From: CAWJKP01 sp963843465
GTDB taxonomy: Bacteria > Planctomycetota > Planctomycetia > Pirellulales > Thermoguttaceae
Assembly (NCBI GenBank): GCA_963843465.1
Contig: CAWJKP010000001.1
Span: 1,860,001-1,924,000 of the forward strand
Length of the DNA: 64,000 bases
Direction of reading: 5' to 3'
Shown: piece after piece, positions 8,646-16,224 of the stretch
Layout: every line of letters starts with the position of its first letter
Numbering within the stretch: position 1 is the stretch's first letter
The notes under the pieces: generated by a model
The model's database searches: none
The model's input: only the letters and a program-made list of their open reading frames with translations
What the model was told of the DNA's origin: nothing
Position numbers and translations under genes: made by a program

Positions 8646-10193
8646 TCAGGTGTAGTCCGTGGGCTCCGCGCCGCTGATGTAACGGCGCCAGCCGTCGAGG
8701 TGCTCTTTGGTGAGGCTGTTCTCCCGGGCGAATTCGGCCTCCACCTTGGCCTCGGTGTTGGGGATCGAGACCTTGACCTTCAACCGTCCGTTGGGATGGT
8801 AATGGAAGAGCACGTCGATCGGCGTCTGCACGGGCAGCCCCGGCGGCAGATGGCGGACGCTGCAGCGGCCGAGCTGCGAGCAATCGTCGGGCGAGGCGCT
8901 CTCGCCTTCCACCACCTGCACCAGGATCGACCGCTGGCCGGCCTTCTGCGTGCGGAAGGTCCGTTTGGCGGTCACCGGCAGCGTCGTATTCCGCGGGATC
9001 AGGATGCCGTTGCGCTTCCGCCTGGTGAGCGGATCGGTGCCGACCACGCCGAGACTGTGCGAGTTGACGTTCTTGATCTTGAAGGTCGGCGGACGGCCTT
9101 GAGATGTGGCCAGCACCAGGCCGGCGTGCAGCGCAGCGCCGTGGGCCACCGCTTCGTCGGCCGAGACCGATCCGTCCGGGACCTTGCCGGAGACCTGCTG
9201 AAGCATGGCGCGGACCATGGGCATCCGCGTCGATCCGCCCACCAGCAGGACGCGGTCGAGTTGGCTCCACTCCAGCCCGGCCGCTTTGAGGGTCTGCGTG
9301 GCCGTGAAGCGGGTGCGGTCCAGGAGGTCCTGGGTTGCTTCCTCGAACTGCTGCCGGGTAACCTCGATCTGGGCCGAGAAACCCCGGTAGTTGCAGGGGA
9401 TGCTGGCCTTGTTGCGGGCGGAAAGCGTCCGCTTGGCCTCCTCACATTCCCTCCAAAGCTTGCCCGCCGCGCGCGGGTCTTCCCGCGGGTCGACGCGGTT
9501 CTGGCGGATGAACCCTTCCGCCACCAGATCCACCAGCCGCTGGTCCCAATCCCAACCTCCCAGGCGGACGTCGCCGTCGGTGGCCAGAGCCTTGTACACC
9601 GTGTCGCGGATCTCCATCACGGTGACGTCGAAGGTCCCGCCGCCCAGGTCGTAGACCATGATCGTCTCTGGTTTCTCCATCTTCCCTTCGCGGTTCAGAT
9701 AGCCGTGCTGAAAACCAAAGGCCACGGCCGCCGCCGTGGGCTCGTTCATGATGTCCAGCACCTCGAAACCGGCGATGTAGCCCGCATCTTGCGTAGCTTT
9801 GCGGCGGACCTCGTCGAAATAGGCCGGCACCGTGATCACGACCTTGCTGAAAGGCCCGATCTGGGCCTCGGCATCTCGCCGCAACTTGCTGAGAATGAAG
9901 GCTTCGATCACCTCGGGAGGGTACTGCTTGCCTTCCAGCACCTTGTGGAAGACGCGGTAGCCCACGTCGCGCTTCGAGCACTCCGCCACGTGCTCCGCCT
10001 CGGTGGCGAAGGCCTTCAGCGCCTCGCGGCCCACGACCACGTCCTGCCCGTCGAACAGCACCACGCTGGGGGTGATCCGGTCACCCTCGGCGTTGACGAT
10101 GGTCACCGGCGAGCCGTTTTCCTCCAGCTTGCTGACCACGGAAAAGGTCGTCCCTAAATCGATGCCGATCGCGGGAATGGATTCGTCAGCCAT
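8646..10193 (-). CDS. Hsp70-family protein lacking the C-terminal lid
   Basis: The product is 515 residues. Phosphate loops are present: GIDLGTTFS at about 9-17, MVYDLGGGTFDVT near 178-190 and LLVGGSTRMPMV near 316, so the ATPase domain (1-370) should be functional. A beta-type substrate-binding domain follows (HSLGVVGTDPLTRRKRNG to about 490), but the helical lid of DnaK (which is about 640 residues) is missing. It lies 122 bases downstream of a second Hsp70 gene on the same strand, with a palindromic repeat between. No DnaJ or GrpE is nearby. I infer a specialised, non-housekeeping chaperone. Confidence 0.9.
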   Translation of the reverse strand: MADESIPAIGIDLGTTFSVVSKLEENGSPVTIVNAEGDRITPSVVLFDGQDVVVGREALKAFATEAEHVAECSKRDVGYRVFHKVLEGKQYPPEVIEAFILSKLRRDAEAQIGPFSKVVITVPAYFDEVRRKATQDAGYIAGFEVLDIMNEPTAAAVAFGFQHGYLNREGKMEKPETIMVYDLGGGTFDVTVMEIRDTVYKALATDGDVRLGGWDWDQRLVDLVAEGFIRQNRVDPREDPRAAGKLWRECEEAKRTLSARNKASIPCNYRGFSAQIEVTRQQFEEATQDLLDRTRFTATQTLKAAGLEWSQLDRVLLVGGSTRMPMVRAMLQQVSGKVPDGSVSADEAVAHGAALHAGLVLATSQGRPPTFKIKNVNSHSLGVVGTDPLTRRKRNGILIPRNTTLPVTAKRTFRTQKAGQRSILVQVVEGESASPDDCSQLGRCSVRHLPPGLPVQTPIDVLFHYHPNGRLKVKVSIPNTEAKVEAEFARENSLTKEHLDGWRRYISGAEPTDYT

Positions 10194-10213
10194 GCTTGTC
10201 TCGATTCTTATCC

Positions 10214-10300
10214 CTGTAGGGAACGCCCTCTGTGGCGTTCCGAGTGTCCCAGTTAGCGGCGGCCAGCGCCGCGGAACGCCACGGAGGGCGTTCCCTACAG
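10214..10300. repeat. CTGTAGGGAACGCC...GGCGTTCCCTACAG inverted repeat between the two Hsp70 genes
   Basis: Outer arms CTGTAGGGAACGCCCTC and GAGGGCGTTCCCTACAG enclose inner mirrored segments (TGGCGTTCCG and CGGAACGCCA). The element fills most of the gap between the Hsp70 genes and could attenuate read-through. Confidence 0.85.
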
Positions 10301-10315
10301 CTCAAAAATAGCCTC

Positions 10316-12382
10316 TCAATGCCGTCCAAGGAAATGCCGCACGACCAGGTACCCCACCGCCAGCATAGCGGCCATCGCCAGCACGAGGCCGGCAATCTTG
10401 AGCGCTTTCCTGCGGGAAAACCACCTGGGTCCCTCGTTAACCAACGCGAATCCCGCCAGGTCAACCACAGGGGCAGAATCCGGCGCTGTCGGCGGTGCTC
10501 CCTGATTGACTTCCCCTACTGCCGGGTTAGGCCAAGGAGCCATTTCGGTCTCATCCAACGTCGCGTCCGACTGGGACGCCTGCGGCGACACCGGTTGGTA
10601 GCCGACTGGCGACGAGGCGGTCGCTGAAGGCCAGCCGGTCGCGGGGAGCGTTGGCGGTTGCGTAGCGCCCGACTCCGGCGGATCGGGGTGCGCGACCGTC
10701 TCCCAGCGTCCGGAAGCCGCGTGGCTCAGCAAGCTCGCAGCGGCCGGCGAGCCGGGCTTTACCGCTGCGGCGCCGACCATCGGCGGCGCCGCGGCGACCA
10801 CCTGCGGCCGGGCCGGGTCGTTGAGCATCGGTCCGAAGGCGACGAAGCCGGCGGTCGAGGCAACCGCCTGCTGCCAACCCTGCAGGTTCTCGCTGGAAAG
10901 CCCCGTATTCCTCTCGATTTGCAGCGAGGTCCAGTTTTGCGTCCCCGACACCACGGCCTCGACCCGCAACCGCCCGTTGGCCCCGTATTCGAAGGTCACG
11001 TCGACCGGCCATCCCTTGGGCAATCCCGGCGGTAGGTCCCGGATCACCGCCCGGCCGATCGCCGTACACTCGGCCGGCAACGAGCTCTCGCCCTCCAGCA
11101 CCTGGACCACGATCAATCGCTGGCTGTCGGACTTGGTCACGAACCGCTCGGTGAAGCGGGCCGGCAAGGGCGAGTTGCGCGGGATCAGCACCACGTTCGT
11201 CTTGCGGAGCGTCTGCGGCTCGATACCCTGGACACCCAGGCTGTGCGCGTTGACGTTGGTTACCTGGAAACTCGCGCCATGCCCGCCCCCTTCCCGCGCC
11301 GCCAGCAGGTGACCGGCGTAGATCGCCGCTCCCCGGGCCACGGCTTCGTCCGGATTGACGGTCTTTGCCGGGTCGAGTTGCGTCAGGTGCAGCAGCATTC
11401 GCTGGACCATGGGCATGCGCGTCGAGCCGCCGACCAAGAGCACCCGCTGCACGTCGCTCCAGGAGAGCTTGCTGGCCTCCAACAACTGCCGGGTGGTGTA
11501 GGCCGTGCGGTCCAAGAGGTCGGCGGTGATCTCCTCGAACTGCTCCCGCGTGACCTGGATCTCCCCGGAGACCTGGCCCTGCTCGACGCGGATGGTCACC
11601 CGGCTGCGGGCGCTGAGCGCGTGCTTGGCTTCGACCACGGAGTTGTAGAGGCGGTTCAATCCGGGCGGGTCGTCGCGGGGGTCCACGCCGTAGAACTGCT
11701 TGAACGACTCGGCCACCAGGTTCAACAGCCGCAGGTCCCAATCGTGGCCGCCGAGTTGCACGTCGCCGTCGGTGGCCAGGGTGCGGATGTCGCCGGGGGC
11801 AAGCTGGAGCATCGTGGCATCGAAGGTGCCGCCGCCCAAGTCGTAGACCATCACCGCCATGGCGGTCTTGGCCCCCGTGCGGTCCGGGGTCAGGTAGCCC
11901 AGGGTCTCGCCAAAAGCCAACGCCGCGGCCGTGGGCTCGTTGACGATGTCCAGCACGTTCAGGCCGGCCATTTCACCGGCGTTGACCGTCGCCTGGCGAC
12001 GGGGCTCGTCGAAATAGGCGGGGACCGTGATCACCACGCCAAAATCAGGTCCCAGGGCGTAGAGAATGTCGGCCTTGAGCTTCCGTAAGACGCAGGCCTG
12101 GATAACCTCGGGGGGGAGATATTCCCCACGAATGGGCCGGCTATAGACGGGGGAGCCCATATCGCGTTTGACCCACTGGGCCACCCGGTCGGGTTTGACG
12201 GCCACCGCGTTCTTGGCCTCCTTGCCGACCACGATCTCCGCGTCGTCGAAGAGCACCACACTGGGGGTCAGCAGGTCGCCCTCGATGTTGCGGATCATCG
12301 CCGACCGACCGCCGGCGTCGGTCCAGGCTGCGGCCGAATTGCTCGTTCCCAGGTCGATTCCTACCGCTTTCAGTTGCGCCAT
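10316..12382 (-). CDS. Hsp70-family protein with C-terminal membrane anchor
   Basis: The product is 688 residues. The ATPase signatures are intact: GIDLGTSNS (8-16), MVYDLGGGTFDAT (about 185) and LLVGGSTRMPMVQRML (about 315). A beta substrate-binding domain extends to about 490, again without the normal helical lid. Residues roughly 510-650 are a Pro/Ala/Ser-rich linker. The end reads RRKALKIAGLVLAMAAMLAV and then GYLVVRHFLGRH, a single transmembrane helix flanked by Arg/Lys that would leave the chaperone domain in the cytoplasm, tail-anchored. It is the first gene of the pair with 8646-10193. Membrane tethering of an Hsp70 is unusual and suggests a role at the cell envelope. Confidence 0.88.
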   Translation of the reverse strand: MAQLKAVGIDLGTSNSAAAWTDAGGRSAMIRNIEGDLLTPSVVLFDDAEIVVGKEAKNAVAVKPDRVAQWVKRDMGSPVYSRPIRGEYLPPEVIQACVLRKLKADILYALGPDFGVVITVPAYFDEPRRQATVNAGEMAGLNVLDIVNEPTAAALAFGETLGYLTPDRTGAKTAMAVMVYDLGGGTFDATMLQLAPGDIRTLATDGDVQLGGHDWDLRLLNLVAESFKQFYGVDPRDDPPGLNRLYNSVVEAKHALSARSRVTIRVEQGQVSGEIQVTREQFEEITADLLDRTAYTTRQLLEASKLSWSDVQRVLLVGGSTRMPMVQRMLLHLTQLDPAKTVNPDEAVARGAAIYAGHLLAAREGGGHGASFQVTNVNAHSLGVQGIEPQTLRKTNVVLIPRNSPLPARFTERFVTKSDSQRLIVVQVLEGESSLPAECTAIGRAVIRDLPPGLPKGWPVDVTFEYGANGRLRVEAVVSGTQNWTSLQIERNTGLSSENLQGWQQAVASTAGFVAFGPMLNDPARPQVVAAAPPMVGAAAVKPGSPAAASLLSHAASGRWETVAHPDPPESGATQPPTLPATGWPSATASSPVGYQPVSPQASQSDATLDETEMAPWPNPAVGEVNQGAPPTAPDSAPVVDLAGFALVNEGPRWFSRRKALKIAGLVLAMAAMLAVGYLVVRHFLGRH

Positions 12383-12689
12383 GACGCCAGGCCGCTCGCC
12401 AATTCAAGAGGGACGCCAGTATTCGACTCTAACAGCAAATCCCCCTCTTCTCAAGCCACTTCCAGCCGGCTAAGGAGCGGCAAATCAATGACTGTCGTCT
12501 TTCGCTCCGCGAAAGCGGCGTTCTTTCGCGGAGCGAAAGGCGACACTTATTCCCGCGCCAGTCCTAATTCTACTGTCTGCGTTTGGATTCCGACTTTTGT
12601 TAATCCAAGTTGCAATTAGAGTTACGGCAATTCCCAATCGCAGACAGTAGAACTAAGCACCCGTCCAACAACAACTCCCCTGACGACCT
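12383..12689. repeat. Intergenic repeats: CTTTCGCTCCGCGAAAG palindrome and CTACTGTCTGCG inverted repeat
   Basis: At 12497-12542 the palindrome CTTTCGCTCCGCGAAAG appears twice in mirrored form (family 7, also near 26768 and 28246). At about 12569-12655 the arms CTACTGTCTGCGTTTGGATT and AATTCCCAATCGCAGACAGT (plus AG) face each other. No gene is convincing in this stretch. Confidence 0.7.
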
Positions 12690-12986
12690 TTGACGAACAA
12701 GAGCGGGAATTGGGTGCCACGGGCTTGCCCGTGCGCGGTGCCGCAAGGGTTTTTCCTCGCGCCGGCTCCGCCGCCTCGGCAAGAACCGTCGACCGCTGTT
12801 CTACCGGCAGGTCCGCAGAGCCCCGAAGCGGGTCCGGTTCCCTCGCCCCCCAAGGCGGAGTCCTCGCAGCAGGCGCCGCCTGCGACTCCGGTCCCTCCAC
12901 AGTCGGGCACGGGCATACCGTGGTGGCCCGTGATTTGCGCCGTTCTCGTCGTCCTGCTGGTCTCCCAGGCGAAACGTCGGCCCTGA
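12690..12986 (+). CDS. Possible small Pro-rich protein with C-terminal membrane segment
   Basis: An open frame from a TTG at 12690 encodes 98 residues. About 60 are Pro/Ala/Ser-rich (FFLAPAPPPRQEPSTAVLPA), followed by a C-terminal segment, GIPWWPVICAVLVVLLVSQ, ending AKRRP. Low-complexity plus a terminal hydrophobic helix and basic tail looks like the C-terminal sorting or anchoring region of a surface protein. The N-terminal part overlaps a GGTGCCACGGGCTTGCCCGT repeat and has no ribosome site. It may be the surviving end of a decayed gene rather than an intact one. Confidence 0.25.
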   Translation: MTNKSGNWVPRACPCAVPQGFFLAPAPPPRQEPSTAVLPAGPQSPEAGPVPSPPKAESSQQAPPATPVPPQSGTGIPWWPVICAVLVVLLVSQAKRRP

Positions 12987-13112
12987 TCTTCGGCCGGATT
13001 TTAGCCCGCATTACTCGCGGCCGATTGACGATCGGGGTAGAATCTAGATTGAGGAATTTTTTGCTCGGGAAGTGGTTCGATCTGAACAGGGTTCCGACAG
13101 ACGAGAACGAAG

Positions 13113-14171
13113 ATGTCCCCTTGGGGCTCATCCTCAGGATCGCAACGGACAGACGACGGATTCCCGCTGGGAATCGCCGCCTTGCATCCCGGCTGGCCGG
13201 AGGGCAGGTTCAACGTTTCGGGCATGTTCTCCTTCGACCAGATCGTCCTCTTTTTTCTGAAAGTGGTGCAACTGGGGTTCGGCTGCCGCGCGGGCATCGA
13301 GACGATCCACGGCGCGCCCTGCGTGCTCTGGAACGGCGGGCGGTTCACGGGGCAGGAGTTCAATGCGGTCGACCTCGCCGCAAGGCTCGATTGCCTTTAT
13401 CCCTGGGGCGTCGGCTGTTTCCCGACCTTCTCGAATCACCTGCTGGAGGCCGGCGACCTGGCCGATGCCAACGGCAATTTCCTCCTGGACGCCCTTGCCC
13501 GGCGTCCCGATCTCAACGGGGTGATCGTCAACAGCGAACTGCTATCGAAGTACATCGCCGCACGCTACCCGAGCTTGCGGCAGGTCGCTTCGGTCACCAA
13601 GGTGACAGCGGAAGGAGGCCGAGGCAAGGCCGCCTACTACAACGAATTGGGCAAGCGATTCTATCGCTACGTGGTCCACATGGATGATTGCCAGGACCCG
13701 CGGTTGCTCGATCAATTGGACCGCACCAAAGCCGAGATCATTCTCAATGAGGACTGCTTGCGGGGCTGCTCGATGCGAGCGCGCCACAACGAAGTGGTCG
13801 CGCGGTTGCATAAAAGCCTCGGTGACCGCCATTGGGCGGTAGCGGGAGCGTCCGGCGAGACGCTGCTGCTGCGTCGGCGCGCCGAAGAGGAGTTGCGGCA
13901 ATTTCTGACGGCTTGCCCGGTGCAACTGCTGAACCGCCAGATGATCGAGCGGCAGCGCAACTGCAACCTGACGCCCAACGAGGTGCAGACACTTTACAAT
14001 ATGGGCTTCCGTCACTTCAAGCTCCAGGGGCGGGCCGACAACACCTTCGTTTTTGCCTACGACCTGGTCCGCTACACGCTGGAACCGGATTGTGCCGCCC
14101 CGCTGGTCTACAAGACGCTTTGCCCGGTGATCTGCCGTTCCTTTGCCGTGGGGCAGGCAAACGCCCGCTAA
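13113..14171 (+). CDS. Conserved protein of unknown function, first of a tandem pair
   Basis: The product is 352 residues. It is clearly paralogous to the next gene: both begin MSPWGSSSGSQ or MSPWGPSSGSQ and share TFSNHLLEAGDL / TFTNHLLEAGDL, VIVNSELLSKYI / VIVSSELLSKYI, LLDQLDRTKAEIILNEDCLR and GCSM. A Cys pair in EDCLRGCSM and two later CP motifs (TACPVQLLNRQ, LCPVICRSF) could bind metal or a cluster. The general pattern (NSELL..Y, then a C..C near AEIILN) recalls unnamed TIM-barrel, U32-peptidase-like proteins, but I cannot assign it. The 24-base gap to the second copy and the shared leader GACGAGAAC.AAGATG indicate a recent duplication of gene plus ribosome site. Confidence 0.75.
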   Translation: MSPWGSSSGSQRTDDGFPLGIAALHPGWPEGRFNVSGMFSFDQIVLFFLKVVQLGFGCRAGIETIHGAPCVLWNGGRFTGQEFNAVDLAARLDCLYPWGVGCFPTFSNHLLEAGDLADANGNFLLDALARRPDLNGVIVNSELLSKYIAARYPSLRQVASVTKVTAEGGRGKAAYYNELGKRFYRYVVHMDDCQDPRLLDQLDRTKAEIILNEDCLRGCSMRARHNEVVARLHKSLGDRHWAVAGASGETLLLRRRAEEELRQFLTACPVQLLNRQMIERQRNCNLTPNEVQTLYNMGFRHFKLQGRADNTFVFAYDLVRYTLEPDCAAPLVYKTLCPVICRSFAVGQANAR

Positions 14172-14195
14172 ACGCCCGGAAAGACGAGAACCAAG

Positions 14196-15254
14196 ATGTC
14201 GCCTTGGGGCCCTTCCTCAGGATCGCAGCGGATCGACGACGAGTTCCCGCGGGGAAACGCCGCCTTGCATCCCGACTGGCCGGAGGGGAGGTTCGCTGTC
14301 TCGGGCATGTTCTGGTTCGACCAGGTGATTCTCTTCTTTCTTCAAGCCGCGGAACAGGGGTTCGGCTGCCGCGTGGGCATCGAGACCGTCTACGGCGCGC
14401 CCTTCGTACGTTGGAGCGGCGAGCGGCACACGGCGGACGACTTCCGCCCGGCCGATCTTTCCGCGAGACTCGATGGCCTGCACTCCCGGGGCATCGGTTG
14501 TTTCCTGACCTTCACCAACCACCTGCTGGAGGCCGGCGACCTGGACGATGCCAACGGCAATTTGCTCCTGGAGACTATTGCCCGGCGTCCCGACCTCAAC
14601 GGCGTGATCGTCAGCAGCGAACTGCTATCGAAGTACATCGCCGGACGGTATTCGAGCTTGCGGCAGGTTGCTTCGGTCAGCAAGGTGGTGGTGGAAGGGG
14701 GCCGCGGCAACGCCTCCTACTACAAGGAATTGGGCAAGCGATTCTACCGTTACGTGGTCCATGCGGATGATCGCGACGACCCGCGGCTGCTCGATCAATT
14801 GGACCGCACCAAAGCCGAGATCATCCTCAATGAGGACTGCCTGCGGGGCTGTTCGATGGAGGCCAGCCAGTACGGAGCGGTCGCTCGGGTGTATAAAGGC
14901 CTCGGCGACCACCCGCCGGAGGCGGCAGCAGCGCCCGGCGATGCGCTGCGGCTGCGGCGGCTTGCCGAGCAGGAGTTGGCTCCGTTGCTGGCGGTCTGCC
15001 CGGCGGAACGGCTGAACCGCCAGATCGGCAAGCGGCAGCGCAACGACAACCTGACGCGCAACGAGCTGAAGTCGCTCTACGACATGGGCTTCCGCTGTTT
15101 CAGGATCGAGGGACGGGACGACAACGCCTTCTGTTTCGCGTACGATCTGACGCGCTACACGCTGGAACCGGGCTTTGCCGCCCCGCTGGTCTACAAAAAG
15201 CTTTGCCCGGTGATCTGCCAATCCTTCCCGGCGGGGCAGGCGCACGCCAGGTGA
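14196..15254 (+). CDS. Conserved protein of unknown function, second of a tandem pair
   Basis: This protein also has 352 residues, the same length as its upstream neighbour, with identical blocks such as LLDQLDRTKAEIILNEDCLR and GCSM. The C-terminus APLVYKKLCPVICQSFPAGQ matches the partner's APLVYKTLCPVICRSFAVGQ. Differences are concentrated around the middle (SRGIGCFLTF against PWGVGCFPTF) and in the segment before the CPAERLNRQ motif. Keeping two full-length copies, both intact, argues that both are expressed, perhaps as a heterodimer. The function is unknown. The cysteines at EDCLRGC and in the CP motifs are preserved in both. Confidence 0.75.
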   Translation: MSPWGPSSGSQRIDDEFPRGNAALHPDWPEGRFAVSGMFWFDQVILFFLQAAEQGFGCRVGIETVYGAPFVRWSGERHTADDFRPADLSARLDGLHSRGIGCFLTFTNHLLEAGDLDDANGNLLLETIARRPDLNGVIVSSELLSKYIAGRYSSLRQVASVSKVVVEGGRGNASYYKELGKRFYRYVVHADDRDDPRLLDQLDRTKAEIILNEDCLRGCSMEASQYGAVARVYKGLGDHPPEAAAAPGDALRLRRLAEQELAPLLAVCPAERLNRQIGKRQRNDNLTRNELKSLYDMGFRCFRIEGRDDNAFCFAYDLTRYTLEPGFAAPLVYKKLCPVICQSFPAGQAHAR

Positions 15255-15386
15255 CGGCGCGTTCGACTGCGCCGTATTGCGCTGCCGTTGCCGTGTTGAG
15301 AGCGCAAGTGCTCCCTCACTCCGTCGGCAGGTCGTAATGCTGATGCTTGACTCCCGGGAGGTGCCAAGACAGCAATCGTCTCCGCA

Positions 15387-15765
15387 CTACCCACGTTTTC
15401 CAGTAGATGTGCCTGTCACGTTTGCCTCCTTCTGCCTGGCGGCACCGATGCCCAGCACCCACCCTTTATCAAGGTATCGTCCATCGTCGCCATCCAGAAC
15501 CAGTGACCCAATCATGCCAGGACCCATTTCGGGGAGCTCTTTGTCGTAGGCATGAATCGTCTTCACGACCAACGAGACCGGTCGTTCCTCCTCGCGGGGC
15601 GGAGAACAAGCATAGTCTTTCGGGCTTCGAGCCCGCTGATAGCGGAACATGGTCGTGAAGACATCGCCACGCCGGATGGGATCATCACCGCAACGGCCAA
15701 TTACATGGCAGTACTGCCCTGCCACGACGCCAAGAATCCAGAATTTCAGGATTGCGGTTTGCCAT
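15387..15765 (-). CDS. Small hypothetical protein, frame broken near 15738
   Basis: An ATG at 15765 follows GAGGAGAGTGAACC, a strong Shine-Dalgarno with good spacing. It begins MANRNPEIL and then must change frame at the GG of CTGGATTC (15738-15739 on the plus strand) to continue ILGVVAGQYCHVIGRCGDDP and then IRRGDVFTTMFRYQ. The rest (VSLVVKTIHAYDKELPEM, DGRYLDKGWVLGIG) is dense and well folded in composition, ending at 15387. Deleting one base yields about 125 residues. The style (small, standalone, beta-rich) resembles immunity-type or accessory proteins. I do not recognise the family. Confidence 0.55.
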
Positions 15766-16224
15766 GGTTCACTCTCCTCTTGAAACCCGTTCGTCTGACC
15801 GGCGAGCTAGAAAAACAGATGCTGCGCCGTGAGAAGCACTGTATGAGATATTTGAGGTTCATCCGACTGAAGCGTACGTGCGGTCATCCTCGAAGAGCCG
15901 GAAACTCGTTGGGCAAGGAAGCCGAGTATAGTTCCTCTTCTCTGTTCCACGCTGAAAGGTGGCACGCAACCCGCTGCCGTGAACAGAGAAGAGGAATTAT
16001 ACTCGTCGTCGGCGCGAGCACGGCGTTTCCCCGAGTATGGTTACACGGACGCTGCGGCCGGCCGAATCAACGTTTTGACCTCTCCGCGCATTCTTGAGTC
16101 GGATGAGCCATATTTGATCGCCAGACAACCCCCCAGCGGGGAGAGTAGTCTTGCGGCCGCGGCCCGGCGAGACTATATCTAGGGGAAGATCACACCCCGC
16201 CTCGCTTCCCCCAGGAGTCCCACC
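15766..16224. other. Gene-free spacer with a 24-bp inverted repeat
   Basis: Arms GAGTATAGTTCCTCTTCTCT (plus GTTC, 15924-15947) and its mirror (15981-16004) differ at one position and enclose a 33-base loop. No gene is convincing. The last 20 bases hold CAGGAGTCCCACC, the ribosome site of the next gene. Confidence 0.7.

Noticed and set aside
7602..10157. Very long plus-strand frame (over 850 residues)
   Set aside because: It is the opposite strand of the Hsp70 gene; the protein has low-complexity, non-family sequence.
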